The translations under genes were made by a program, and so were the position numbers. DNA of 20,904 nucleotides from Clostridium sp. CAG:433. GTDB taxonomy: Bacteria; Bacillota_I; Bacilli_A; RF39; UBA660. Location of the stretch: assembly GCA_000433675.1 (NCBI GenBank), contig FR893526.1:1-20904 (forward strand), read 5' to 3'. This document shows positions 1 through 8,126 of the stretch, piece after piece. Numbering within the stretch: position 1 is the stretch's first letter; every line of letters begins with the position of its first letter. Under the pieces are notes generated by a model, which saw only the letters and a list, made by a program, of their open reading frames with translations, had not been told where the DNA came from and did no database searches.

Positions 1-506
1 TCATAAAATATATGATTTATTTTTTCTTTTTCCTCTAATTTTGAAAATGATTCTTGAAGTAATTTTATTTCATTATCATGTTTAAGAAGCATATTTTTCA
101 TATTATCTTGTTCTATTAAATTTACTGATATATATTTTCTCATTTTTACAAATGTTCTCATTATATTAACGCTTACTTCTGCTGCAACAGGTGTATGTAA
201 AATAGTCGCCAGCATTGCAATCCCTTGTTCAGTAAATGCATATGGATTATACCTTTTTCCACCATAATTAGTCGTTGAATTTGAGGTTTCAAAATGAAAC
301 CTCAAGTTTTCTGTTTCATTGTTAGTTAATTGAAAATAAAAATCATTTGGAAATTTTTTAACATTTCTATTTACCGCTAAATTAATTGATTTTGTTCCAT
401 TTTTACACTGATATAATTTTGCTAAATCAGAATCTAGCATTACCTGTTTTCCCCTTATCTCATATATCATATTTTCTATATTTAATTCTTCTTTTAATCC
501 GTACAT
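1..506 (-). CDS. ORF6N-domain (phage antirepressor-like) protein, 3' end outside window
   Basis: 168 codons are visible and the reading frame runs off the left edge without a stop. ATG at 506-504 follows a strong ribosome site, AGGAGG, seven bases upstream. The product has the features of the ORF6N/KilA-N-like family: IRGKQVMLDSDLAKLY near residue 17, a KKFPNDFYFQLT block, then PYAFTEQGIAMLATIL and IMRTFVKMRKYI. A charged coiled-coil-like segment (LLKHDNEIKLLQESFSKLEE) follows, and the last visible residues are INHIFY. In this family the ORF6N domain is a predicted DNA-binding module common in prophages, and longer members carry a further C-terminal domain that would lie outside this window. 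No other phage genes are visible here, so it may be an orphan. The identification is by motif recognition only. Confidence 0.85.
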   Translation of the reverse strand, partial: MYGLKEELNIENMIYEIRGKQVMLDSDLAKLYQCKNGTKSINLAVNRNVKKFPNDFYFQLTNNETENLRFHFETSNSTTNYGGKRYNPYAFTEQGIAMLATILHTPVAAEVSVNIMRTFVKMRKYISVNLIEQDNMKNMLLKHDNEIKLLQESFSKLEEKEKINHIFY

Positions 507-570
507 TTATATCCTCCTATAATTATATTCTCTCTTTTTAAAGTGAATTCCACTAAAGATAGAAAAAAAG

Positions 571-584
571 AAGATAAAAATCTC
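571..584 (-). terminator. Weak terminator after ftsW
   Basis: On the minus strand a five-pair hairpin (GAGAT / ATCTT, one G-U pair, loop TTTT) is followed by C and seven T (569-563). It lies just past the ftsW stop and before the ORF6N gene. The stem is short, so this is only a possible terminator. Confidence 0.3.
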
Positions 585-589
585 CTAAT

Positions 590-1681
590 TTAACTTTTTT
601 CATTGTGTCTACTTACATTTAATATTATTCCTATGCTTACTAAAGATAATATTAAACTAGATCCACCATAAGAAAGAAATGGAAGTGTTACACCTGTTAT
701 AGGAACAAGTCCTACAACAACTGCTAAATTTAATAATGTTTGAAAAGCCATTTGAAATGTTATACCAAAAACTAAATATTTACCAAATAAATTATCACAA
801 TTAATCGCAATTTTTATACATCTATGAAATATTATTATAAATAAAAATGCTACTATTAATATTCCAAGTATACCAAGTTCTTCACTTATTATTGAAAATA
901 TAAAATCTGTTTGTGGTTCTGGTAAATAAAAATGTTTCTGTACTGAATTAAAAAGTCCAAGACCCAAAAGTCCTCCTGGTCCTATTGCATATAATGATTG
1001 TATTGACTGAAATCCAGCCCCTAACGGATCTGTCCAAGGATTAATAAATGACACTATTCTTTTTATTCTATATGGAGCTGCAATAATAAGCCCAGCAAGT
1101 CCTAATAATCCTACCACACCTATTTTTACAAAGAACTTCATATCTACACCGGATACAAAAAGTAAACCAACTACCCCTACTAATATAATTGCTCCTGTAC
1201 CTAAATCTGGTTGAAGCATTATAAGACCAAAAGCAAGTAATGTAATAATTAATATAGGAAATACCCCTTTTACAATATGCCTTACATCTTTTGGATTAGA
1301 ACTTAAATATTTAGATGCAAATATAATAATACCTAGTTTCATAAATTCTGATGGTTGTACTCCAAGTCCACCAATACCAAACCAACTTCTAGAACCATTT
1401 CTAATTGTACCTATCCCAGGAATTAATACTAAAATTAAAAGAAGAAAGCAAATTCCTAGTATAACGTTTGCTTTCTTCAAATAGTTCGTATAATCTACCT
1501 TTGATATTATATATTGTGCGATAAGTCCAATTACAAGAAAAAATCCTTGTAATTTTAAATATTTAAATTCATCATTAAATTTATATTCAGCCCATATTCC
1601 TGATGCTGAGAAAATCATAAGTACTCCAAACAATGATAAAATCACCATTGCTATAAAAAGCTTATAATCTATTTTTTTCAT
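590..1681 (-). CDS. ftsW: FtsW/RodA-family (SEDS) peptidoglycan glycosyltransferase, probably FtsW
   Basis: A polytopic membrane protein of 363 residues with about ten hydrophobic segments. It would polymerise lipid II at the division site together with a class B PBP. SEDS signatures are clear: GSRSWFGIGGLGVQPSEF near residue 97, the MLQPDLGTG block, PEPQTDFIFSIISEELG and the C-terminal LPFLSYGGSSL. The division type (FtsW or SpoVE) is preferred over RodA because mraY and a PASTA-containing PBP lie directly upstream. An ATG at 1690 is in frame, but its only candidate Shine-Dalgarno (GGGG, 1695-1692) sits one base away. The ATG at 1681 is ten bases from it and overlaps the mraY stop as TAATG, which suggests translational coupling, so I use 1681. 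Confidence 0.93.
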   Translation of the reverse strand: MKKIDYKLFIAMVILSLFGVLMIFSASGIWAEYKFNDEFKYLKLQGFFLVIGLIAQYIISKVDYTNYLKKANVILGICFLLLILVLIPGIGTIRNGSRSWFGIGGLGVQPSEFMKLGIIIFASKYLSSNPKDVRHIVKGVFPILIITLLAFGLIMLQPDLGTGAIILVGVVGLLFVSGVDMKFFVKIGVVGLLGLAGLIIAAPYRIKRIVSFINPWTDPLGAGFQSIQSLYAIGPGGLLGLGLFNSVQKHFYLPEPQTDFIFSIISEELGILGILIVAFLFIIIFHRCIKIAINCDNLFGKYLVFGITFQMAFQTLLNLAVVVGLVPITGVTLPFLSYGGSSLILSLVSIGIILNVSRHNEKS

Positions 1682-2673
1682 TAATACCATACCCCATATA
1701 CAAGAGCGCCTGTTCCAAGAATAAATCCAACTACATAAAATAATCTTACTATGTCAGTTTCGCTCCATCCTAATTTTTCAAACGTATGATGTATTGGTGT
1801 CATTGGAAATAATTTCTTCCCTCTTATTTTTACTGATGCAACTTGAAGTATTACACTAAGTGTTTCAATAACAAATACACCACCTACTACTATTAATGAC
1901 ATTTCTCTATGAGTTAATATCGCAAGTGTTGCAAGTACTGCACCAAGTGCGAGTGATCCAGTATCACCCATAAACACTTTGGCGGGGTGACCATTGTATA
2001 CCAGAAATCCAAGAAGTCCTCCAACAAGTATAAAGCAGAATACTGCAACATCATCATAACCTGCTAGCCATCCAGAATTCCAAGCAATCATACCATAAAC
2101 CATAATTGCGATTGCAGATAGTCCTGCAGCAAGACCATCAAGTCCATCTGTTAAATTAACTGCATTACTTGTTCCAACAAGCATAAATAATATAAAGAAT
2201 CCATACATAAATCCTAAATTAATTTTTAAGTGAAGCGCATATATTTCTATTTCTGGATTAGATCCATTTCTAATATATATATAGAAGAACATAATTGCAA
2301 TTACTACTTGTGCTAAGAATTTTTGCATTCTTGTTAGACCTTTTTCATTACACTTATATTTTACCTTTAAGAAGTCATCTACAAATCCTATAAGTCCATA
2401 CCCAAAGAATACAAATAAAATTATAAGTAAATTACTTGATATCTTAAGTTTATTAGTAAAACACAAAAATAAAATTGTAAAAATAGTAGAAACAATAAAT
2501 ATTATTCCTCCCATTGTAGGTGTTCCACTTTTATTTTCATGAGCTTTAACAAATTTACTTGTTTTTTGTCCTACTTTTAATTTTCTAAGCCATGGAATAA
2601 ATACTAAACCTAAAACTACTGACGCTATAAATCCTATCATTAAGGCTAGTACTGATTTCGCTAGTACATACAT
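1681..2673 (-). CDS. mraY: Phospho-N-acetylmuramoyl-pentapeptide transferase
   Basis: MraY transfers phospho-MurNAc-pentapeptide from UDP to undecaprenyl phosphate at the inner membrane face, giving lipid I. The 330-residue product has the family's motifs: HENKSGTPTMGG near residue 45, the GFVDDFLK aspartate pair, NLTDGLDGLAAG, AKVFMGDTGSLALG and the histidine-rich MTPIHHTFEKLG. About ten membrane segments surround them, and the length is normal. A GTG at 2682 is in frame but only one base from the AAAGGA ribosome site (2689-2684). The ATG at 2673 is ten bases away and is the likelier start. The gene overlaps ftsW by one base downstream and has an extended -10 promoter of its own in the gap after the PBP gene. 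Confidence 0.97.
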   Translation of the reverse strand: MYVLAKSVLALMIGFIASVVLGLVFIPWLRKLKVGQKTSKFVKAHENKSGTPTMGGIIFIVSTIFTILFLCFTNKLKISSNLLIILFVFFGYGLIGFVDDFLKVKYKCNEKGLTRMQKFLAQVVIAIMFFYIYIRNGSNPEIEIYALHLKINLGFMYGFFILFMLVGTSNAVNLTDGLDGLAAGLSAIAIMVYGMIAWNSGWLAGYDDVAVFCFILVGGLLGFLVYNGHPAKVFMGDTGSLALGAVLATLAILTHREMSLIVVGGVFVIETLSVILQVASVKIRGKKLFPMTPIHHTFEKLGWSETDIVRLFYVVGFILGTGALVYGVWY

Positions 2674-2702
2674 ATAATACACATCCTTTATTCACAAAAA
2701 TA

Positions 2703-2711
2703 ATTATATCA
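2703..2711 (-). promoter_or_regulatory. Extended -10 promoter for mraY-ftsW
   Basis: The minus strand reads TGATATAAT, a match to the TGn-TATAAT extended -10 element, 29 bases upstream of the chosen mraY start. No good -35 is visible at 17-18 bases. The placement in a 66-base gap with no other signal supports it. Confidence 0.55.
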
Positions 2712-2755
2712 TACTTAATAATCTTTTTATTATATTTTTTCACATTTTTACACTT

Positions 2756-4669
2756 TTATTTTTTATCTCCAAGTAATATTCTTATTTTACTACCCTCATA
2801 TACCCTTTCTCCTGCTGATGGAGACTGGAATAATATGTATTCTCCACTGCCTGTATATTGTACATCAAATTTCTGTAAACTTCCTTTTACATCACTTAAT
2901 TTTTGGTTTACAACATTAGGCACTTCAGCATATTTTTTATCCCATAGTTGATAATTTTTTTCTTTAGCATCTTCACTTTTAGGAATATTTAAAGCGTTAA
3001 TTGAGTCTTCTAATATTGCCTTTGCAATAGGGGCTGCTACTGTTCCACCATATTGCACTATTCCTTTTGGATTATCAATTGCAACATATACAACTACTTT
3101 AGGATTATCTGCTGGTAAAAATCCAATAAATGATAATATATAATTACCAGACATATATGCACCATCTTTAACTTTTTGAGCAGTTCCTGTTTTACCACCT
3201 ACTCTATATCCATCTATAAATGCATTTCTACCTGTACCATTTGTAACAACACTTTCAAGTGCAAGTGCTGTTTTTTTACTTGCTTCTTCACTTATTACTC
3301 TTCTTACCATCTGTGGTTTATTAGTTACAACCGCATTATTTGTTTCTGGTTCTGTTATACTTTTTACTATATATGGTTTAAATAATTTACCACCATTAAT
3401 TGCGGCTGATACTGCAGTTATCTGCTGTATTGGAGTTACTGATACACCTTGACCAAATGCAGTAGTTGCAAGTTCAACTTCACCAACTCTATCAAGTTTA
3501 AATATTATCCCTGTCGCTTCACCATTTAAATCTATTCCTGTTTTTTTACCAAATCCAAATTTTTCAATGTAACTAAATAATCTTTCTTTACCTAGTCTTT
3601 GTCCTAAAGCAACAAATCCTGGGTTACATGAATTTTCAACAACTTGAAGGAATGTTTGCGCACCATGACCTTTTGTTTTCCAACATTTAATTTTTGCATT
3701 TGCTACTCTTACACTACCTCCATCATAAAAGTGATCATTTTGTAAATCAACTGTATTTTCTTCTAATGATGACGCAAGAGTTATTATTTTAAATGTTGAT
3801 CCTGGTTCATAATTCATCCATATAGGAAGATTTCTATTTATTTCTTCTGTACTATAATTTTGATAATTTGATGGTGAAAAATTAGGTCTTGAGCTCATAC
3901 CCAAAATTTCTCCTGTATTTGGATCCATCGCTATCGCAAGTGCATGTTCTGGATTATATTTACTTACTGCATTATCAAGTTCTCTTTCTATCGCAAGTTG
4001 TATATCATTATTTATTGTAAGAGTTATATTCATGCCATCTTGTGGTTGTTCATATATTTCACTTAATTTTAACTTATTACCTTTGGCATCTGAATAATAT
4101 TTAATTGAACCATATTCTCCAGTTAAATACTTATCATATTGTAGTTCAAGACCTGATAATCCTTGGTTATCAATTCCAACATAACCCAAAACATGCGATA
4201 AATTAGTATCATACGGATAATTTCTTTTAGACTCTTTTACTAAATAAACTCCATCTAAATTTAAAGCCGCTATTTTATCCGCAACTTCAAATGATAATCT
4301 TCTTCCTTCTGGATGTACTCTTTCTATAGATGTTTTTTTATTAACATGTTTTGCCATTTCTTCTTCTGTTACATTAAGAATACTGGCTAATTCTTTTGTT
4401 ACTTTTTTCTTATCTGTTATTTGATTTGGTATTAAGACTAAACTTGTTGTTGTAACATTATCTGCAAGTACAACTCCATTTCTGTCATATATTAGCCCTC
4501 TATTACCTTCTATAGGTAAATTACGGCTCCAAAGTTCACTAGATAAATTAGACAGTTTGTCATACTCAAATACTTGTATATATATTACTTTCCCTATTAC
4601 TACTAAAAATAAAATAATTACTACTACAAAAAATAATCTTATTCTAACATGTATATCTTTGAAAAACAC
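2756..4669 (-). CDS. Class B penicillin-binding protein with PASTA domain (FtsI/PBP2x/SpoVD type)
   Basis: A peptidoglycan transpeptidase of 637 residues from the start used here. A short cytoplasmic segment is followed by one membrane helix (about 10-33) and a PBP dimerisation region with GNRGLIYDRNG. The transpeptidase domain has the three active-site motifs: STFK (S291, K294), SCN (347-349) and KTGT (K493). A C-terminal PASTA domain begins at EVPNVV (about 582-635). PASTA domains bind wall peptides or beta-lactams in PBP2x and SpoVD relatives. Upstream TTG and GTG codons are in frame (from 4708), but the GTG at 4669 lies eight bases after AGAGG and fits best. An out-of-frame ATG one base upstream opens only a short dead reading frame. 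Whether it serves division or sporulation cannot be told from sequence. Confidence 0.94.
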   Translation of the reverse strand: MFFKDIHVRIRLFFVVVIILFLVVIGKVIYIQVFEYDKLSNLSSELWSRNLPIEGNRGLIYDRNGVVLADNVTTTSLVLIPNQITDKKKVTKELASILNVTEEEMAKHVNKKTSIERVHPEGRRLSFEVADKIAALNLDGVYLVKESKRNYPYDTNLSHVLGYVGIDNQGLSGLELQYDKYLTGEYGSIKYYSDAKGNKLKLSEIYEQPQDGMNITLTINNDIQLAIERELDNAVSKYNPEHALAIAMDPNTGEILGMSSRPNFSPSNYQNYSTEEINRNLPIWMNYEPGSTFKIITLASSLEENTVDLQNDHFYDGGSVRVANAKIKCWKTKGHGAQTFLQVVENSCNPGFVALGQRLGKERLFSYIEKFGFGKKTGIDLNGEATGIIFKLDRVGEVELATTAFGQGVSVTPIQQITAVSAAINGGKLFKPYIVKSITEPETNNAVVTNKPQMVRRVISEEASKKTALALESVVTNGTGRNAFIDGYRVGGKTGTAQKVKDGAYMSGNYILSFIGFLPADNPKVVVYVAIDNPKGIVQYGGTVAAPIAKAILEDSINALNIPKSEDAKEKNYQLWDKKYAEVPNVVNQKLSDVKGSLQKFDVQYTGSGEYILFQSPSAGERVYEGSKIRILLGDKK

Positions 4670-4689
4670 ATAATTCACCTCTAATAAAA

Positions 4690-4718
4690 TATATGAAGGC
4701 AAGTCCAAATTAGAACAA
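4690..4718 (-). promoter_or_regulatory. Possible promoter for the PBP gene
   Basis: The minus strand has TTGTTC (4718-4713), a 17-base spacer, then CATATA (4695-4690), between the upstream terminator and the GTG start. Both hexamers are imperfect. If real, it would exclude the TTG start codon at 4708. Confidence 0.3.
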
Positions 4719-4730
4719 GATAGGATAAAG

Positions 4731-4755
4731 AAAAAAAGTAGAATATTTTCTACTT
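4731..4755 (-). terminator. Intrinsic terminator after the GH25 gene
   Basis: AAGTAGAA (4736-4743) pairs with TTCTACTT (4748-4755) around a four-base loop. On the minus strand seven or more T follow (4737-4731). It starts 10 bases past the GH25 stop codon. Confidence 0.85.
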
Positions 4756-4765
4756 AAAATTCTTA

Positions 4766-6820
4766 TTATTTTGATAATTTTTTTGATATACCTAAATTAT
4801 TTTTCATAATATTTTCATAATAATCTTTGTCCATTAAATTAATATCAAATTTAACTTCATTGATTTCTCCATCATGAGCATATTGTCTTACAGATACATT
4901 ATCAGCTGCTTCTGGAAAATTATTAACTAAACCATTAGAATGTGCATCATTTACAGCAACTACCCACAAATTTTGTTTGTTAATATCATCTAGGTCATCA
5001 TAATTAAAGATTTCATTTAAAGCATTTTTATCACTATATAAACATACCTCATGTTCTGTTTCTAATCTTAATTTATTCATTGCATAATTAAGTACCTGAG
5101 TTAAATTTTCTTTATTACCTTCTTTAGCATATACATATAATCTTGTATCTTCGGAACTATATTCATAATCATAATATAATGGCATTACATTATAAGTATA
5201 ATTTTTATATTGTTCACAATTTCTTTTAATATAGTCTACTTCTTTATCTGCCTCATCTGTTGTAAGTGCCTGTGAGAAATAGTAAAATCCAAATGGTATT
5301 TCATATTGTTCACATAAATCCGCTAATTCTTTTACATTATCCTGACTAATATTTGCAAATCTATTTTCATTTAGACCATCTGCAAGTGATGTATAAGTAG
5401 CCCCCATTTTAATAATAACAAATGATGGTTTTACTCCTTCTATTACTGTTCCTCTTTCTTTATCATAATAATCATTTCCTTCACGCAATAATTTTTCAAA
5501 AAGCACATAATCTGTTGGAATAGGAACATCAAGTCCCATATATCCTTCTTTTTGTCCTTCATCTCCAAAATTAATTGTATATATTGAATCATCATATTCT
5601 TGTTTTTTTTCATATTCTTCAACAAATGAAGCACATACATAACCAACTTCTCCACTTGTTAATCTTACCTTTATCCATTTTGTATTATTTTCATCTAAAT
5701 TATTTTTTGACTCTTCCATTTCTTTCTTGCTTGTAAATAACTTGGCCCCATTTTCTAACTCAGAAATAATATCATAAGATGTTCCCATCCCTTCTCTAAG
5801 TTTTAATGGAACACCTCCATCAGAATCAGTATTAACTCTTAATAAATATGTATATTCATTATTATTTTCTTTTTGTTCTGTATTCTCTTCTGTAGTAACA
5901 TCATCTGTCTTTTCTTCTTCTTTTTCTATTAAATAATTAACAGCTGTTCCATCTGTAGGATGGTAAGTAGCACAAGAATATCCAATTTTTACTCCATCTT
6001 CTGTATTTACTGCAACATAAAACCAATCATGATCTTCATCACTAACTGATGGATATCCACTCAATAAAACTACCTCACTATTATTAGGAATAGAGTATAT
6101 TATTTCACCATCTATACTTGCTTCATCTCTTAGTTTTAATGGTGAACCATCTTCTGTTGATACAGTAAATTTTTTACCTTTGATTTTATCATAATCTTTT
6201 GAAGCAACATTTTCAGTCGCAATAAATCCAACTTTTAAATCTCCATCAACGTATGTAACGCCTTCACTCCAGGCATATGAATCAACATCATTATGATAAG
6301 TATGATTAGATACTGCAAGGTTTTGATTATAGTCTAATAAAACAGCATCATCCGTATCTTTATCAACTTTTGCTTCTTTTCTAAACCAACCACCTGATGG
6401 AGAAGAAATAACAGATACATCATTACAAAATTCTCCAACTAATTTTTCAGTATCAAGTACATCATCACTTAAATATTTACCTTCAATATAACCACTTTGC
6501 ATTACGCCTTCATCATCAACTAAAATAATCTGGTATTTTTTATTTTTCTTGTGTTTTTTACTATCAGTAATTGCAAGTAATTTATCAGGACTCGCATCAT
6601 TTATCTCAATTTTATTACCATCTTTATCTTTTAAAACTATTTCATCCTCATATTTATCAGTTATATCTACTAAATATAATTTTGTTTCCTTTGTCTCACT
6701 ATCTTTTTTATGACCTCTAATTCCACAATAAGATGTAAGACCAACTACACCTGCAGTTGCAAATAAAACTGCTAATTTACCTTTCTTACTAAAATTTTTA
6801 AATTTTTCTAATAAATCCAT
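4766..6820 (-). CDS. Membrane-anchored GH25 muramidase with SH3-type domains
   Basis: A predicted N-acetylmuramidase (lysozyme) acting on peptidoglycan outside the membrane. In the 684-residue product an N-terminal basic segment leads into a membrane helix (about 15-32) with no lipobox, so it is probably a signal anchor. One poorly defined beta-rich domain follows, then two SH3b-like domains, each with an LKLR(D/E) strand, near residues 215-290 and 328-404, separated by a Glu/Thr-rich linker. The GH25 barrel fills about 427-684: GLDVP with Asp431, the DYE pair Asp551 and Glu553 after the fourth strand, and a terminal VRQYAHDGEINEVKFDIN. These match the family's catalytic positions. The start at 6820 follows AGAAGGGGG by eight bases. 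A longer in-frame start at 6862 is excluded because it falls inside the promoter. Anchoring suggests wall remodelling rather than an endolysin. Confidence 0.9.
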   Translation of the reverse strand: MDLLEKFKNFSKKGKLAVLFATAGVVGLTSYCGIRGHKKDSETKETKLYLVDITDKYEDEIVLKDKDGNKIEINDASPDKLLAITDSKKHKKNKKYQIILVDDEGVMQSGYIEGKYLSDDVLDTEKLVGEFCNDVSVISSPSGGWFRKEAKVDKDTDDAVLLDYNQNLAVSNHTYHNDVDSYAWSEGVTYVDGDLKVGFIATENVASKDYDKIKGKKFTVSTEDGSPLKLRDEASIDGEIIYSIPNNSEVVLLSGYPSVSDEDHDWFYVAVNTEDGVKIGYSCATYHPTDGTAVNYLIEKEEEKTDDVTTEENTEQKENNNEYTYLLRVNTDSDGGVPLKLREGMGTSYDIISELENGAKLFTSKKEMEESKNNLDENNTKWIKVRLTSGEVGYVCASFVEEYEKKQEYDDSIYTINFGDEGQKEGYMGLDVPIPTDYVLFEKLLREGNDYYDKERGTVIEGVKPSFVIIKMGATYTSLADGLNENRFANISQDNVKELADLCEQYEIPFGFYYFSQALTTDEADKEVDYIKRNCEQYKNYTYNVMPLYYDYEYSSEDTRLYVYAKEGNKENLTQVLNYAMNKLRLETEHEVCLYSDKNALNEIFNYDDLDDINKQNLWVVAVNDAHSNGLVNNFPEAADNVSVRQYAHDGEINEVKFDINLMDKDYYENIMKNNLGISKKLSK

Positions 6821-6852
6821 AAAAGATCCCCCTTCTTTCAAAAAACGGGTAT

Positions 6853-6881
6853 ATTCTATCACATTGAATTTTTTTTGTCAA
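6853..6881 (-). promoter_or_regulatory. Strong sigma-A promoter for the GH25 gene
   Basis: The minus strand has a perfect TTGACA (6881-6876), a 17-base spacer and TAGAAT (6858-6853) preceded by TGA, an extended -10. The transcript would start near 6846, upstream of the AGAAGGGGG ribosome site. Confidence 0.85.
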
Positions 6882-6890
6882 ATTAAGTTT

Positions 6891-7125
6891 TCAATCTAAT
6901 TTTAAAGCATAAGATAAAGAAATATTATTTATATATTTTAAATATAATTTTTCATCTTCTTCTTGTTTATAGTAATTAACATATTCTTTAAAAAAATTAT
7001 GAATAATTCAAATAAAGTAGATTTACCACATTTTTTTATTCTGTAACTATCTTTATTAAATCATTATATTTCAAATTTTTTAATGTTTCTAAATATTTAT
7101 TTTTTTCTATCAAATTTCATCACCT
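6891..7125 (-). pseudogene. Broken P-loop ATPase remnant (DUF4143-type)
   Basis: A ribosome site AGGTG (7125-7121) precedes TTG at 7113, which opens a 25-codon frame ending in LKNLKYNDLIKIVTE then TAA at 7036. The next frame continues KKCGKSTLFELF from about 7036. Adding one G before the stop would give IVTGIKKCGKST, a typical ATPase Walker A with the lysine and serine in place. The third frame then reads FFKEYVNYYKQEEDEKLYL to a TGA at 6891. So the first about 37 codons of an AAA-type ATPase survive with at least two frameshifts, and nearly all of the protein is missing. The family guess rests on the N-terminal pattern and the Walker A. I cannot say what the last segment came from. It fills most of the gap at 6863-7217. 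Confidence 0.7.
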
Positions 7126-7174
7126 AAATAAATAGCAAAAAAATAGTATTATATTTTTACATAAAATAAAAGAA

Positions 7175-7189
7175 CAACTATTTAAGTTG
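7175..7189 (-). terminator. Weak hairpin after the XRE gene
   Basis: CAACT and AGTTG pair around ATTTA, followed on the minus strand by a T-rich run with interruptions. Only five pairs are seen, so a terminator role is doubtful. Confidence 0.25.
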
Positions 7190-7217
7190 ATCTTATCAAT
7201 AAATTGAAATTAATAAT

Positions 7218-7982
7218 TTATTTGCATAATTTACAAGAGTACAAATCACTATAAATTTTATATCCTTGATTAATTATTTTTTCTAATTCTGATTTGTCAT
7301 AACCTATTTTTTTACTTATAATTTCTAAATTATTTCTATTTTTTTCTTTTAATTCATCTACACTGAAAACAATAGTTTCATCTTTATCTTTTAAACTTTT
7401 AGACAGGTAAAAGTCATTAAGGTCATTAAATATTATTTTAATTATACTATCATCATTATCAATATACGCATATAAAAACTGAGCATAAAAATGTAAAACT
7501 CTATCTTTTTTTGGTGGCATTTCTTGAGAACCAGCAACAAACTTAACATTATCAGAAACTTTTAATGTATATATTCTATCACTTTTTTCAAAATTATAAT
7601 CTTTTAATGTTTGATAATATTTTACTTCTATTTCATTTTTTACCTTATCATATCTTTTACTAAAACTAACATATTTAATACCATAAATTATTCCAACAAT
7701 CATTAGTAAACTACATATAATAAATAACAATTTTTTTATTTTCTTATAATTTTTTCTTTCTTTATCAATTTTCTTAACCATAACTTTATCCTCTTTTAAT
7801 AAAATGTCTAAAGAAATATCAAACTTATCACTTAATTTTATAAGTGTTTCAATATCTGGGTAACTCTTGGAATTCTCCCAACTTGAAATTGTTTGTCTTG
7901 TTACATTAAATATTTCCGCAAATTCTTCTTGTGACATTTTATTTTTCTTTCTAATTTCTTGTATTTTGTTTCCAAGGTTCAT
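7218..7982 (-). CDS. Membrane-anchored XRE-family transcriptional regulator
   Basis: The 254-residue product starts with a Cro/C1-type helix-turn-helix (about 5-60: MSQEEFAEIFNVTRQTISSWE, then the PDIETLIKLSDKFDISLD helix pair). A lysine-rich linker and one membrane helix (about 84-103) follow, then a 150-residue outer domain I do not recognise. This layout implies a regulator tied to the membrane that could couple an outside signal to DNA binding. The ligand and targets are unknown. The start is well set by AAAGGAG nine bases upstream of ATG 7982. It lies between a broken ATPase gene and a group of exported proteins, and those exported proteins are plausible but unproven targets. Confidence 0.85.
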   Translation of the reverse strand: MNLGNKIQEIRKKNKMSQEEFAEIFNVTRQTISSWENSKSYPDIETLIKLSDKFDISLDILLKEDKVMVKKIDKERKNYKKIKKLLFIICSLLMIVGIIYGIKYVSFSKRYDKVKNEIEVKYYQTLKDYNFEKSDRIYTLKVSDNVKFVAGSQEMPPKKDRVLHFYAQFLYAYIDNDDSIIKIIFNDLNDFYLSKSLKDKDETIVFSVDELKEKNRNNLEIISKKIGYDKSELEKIINQGYKIYSDLYSCKLCK

Positions 7983-8009
7983 AAATTTTTCTCCTTTCTT
8001 TAAAACATT

Positions 8010-8039
8010 TTATTATTAAAGAATAAATATTTCTATCAA
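8010..8039 (-). promoter_or_regulatory. Probable promoter for the XRE gene
   Basis: The minus strand has TTGATA (8039-8034), an 18-base spacer and TAATAA (8015-8010), upstream of the AAAGGAG ribosome site. The spacing is one base longer than ideal. Confidence 0.4.
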
Positions 8040-8065
8040 GTTATTTTTACATTTTGTGTTTTTTT

Positions 8066-8082
8066 AGCAAAGTTTCTTTGCT
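8066..8082. other. Seven-pair hairpin between DUF1287 and XRE genes
   Basis: AGCAAAG pairs with CTTTGCT around TTT. The T run follows it on the plus strand and A residues follow it on the minus strand. It therefore does not look like a terminator for the minus-strand genes on either side. It sits about 27 bases upstream of the XRE promoter and could be a protein-binding site or a terminator for an unseen plus-strand transcript. Confidence 0.4.
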
Positions 8083-8126
8083 TTTTAAAAAATTAATATT
8101 TTTCTAAACAATAAATTATAATTTAT

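Noticed and set aside
522..527. Perfect TATAAT on the minus strand before the ORF6N gene
   Set aside because: The transcript would start within the ribosome site, and no -35 is visible at the right distance.
541..554. Near-palindrome around GAATTC between ftsW and the ORF6N gene
   Set aside because: The arms are only four bases and no promoter is near, so an operator cannot be supported.
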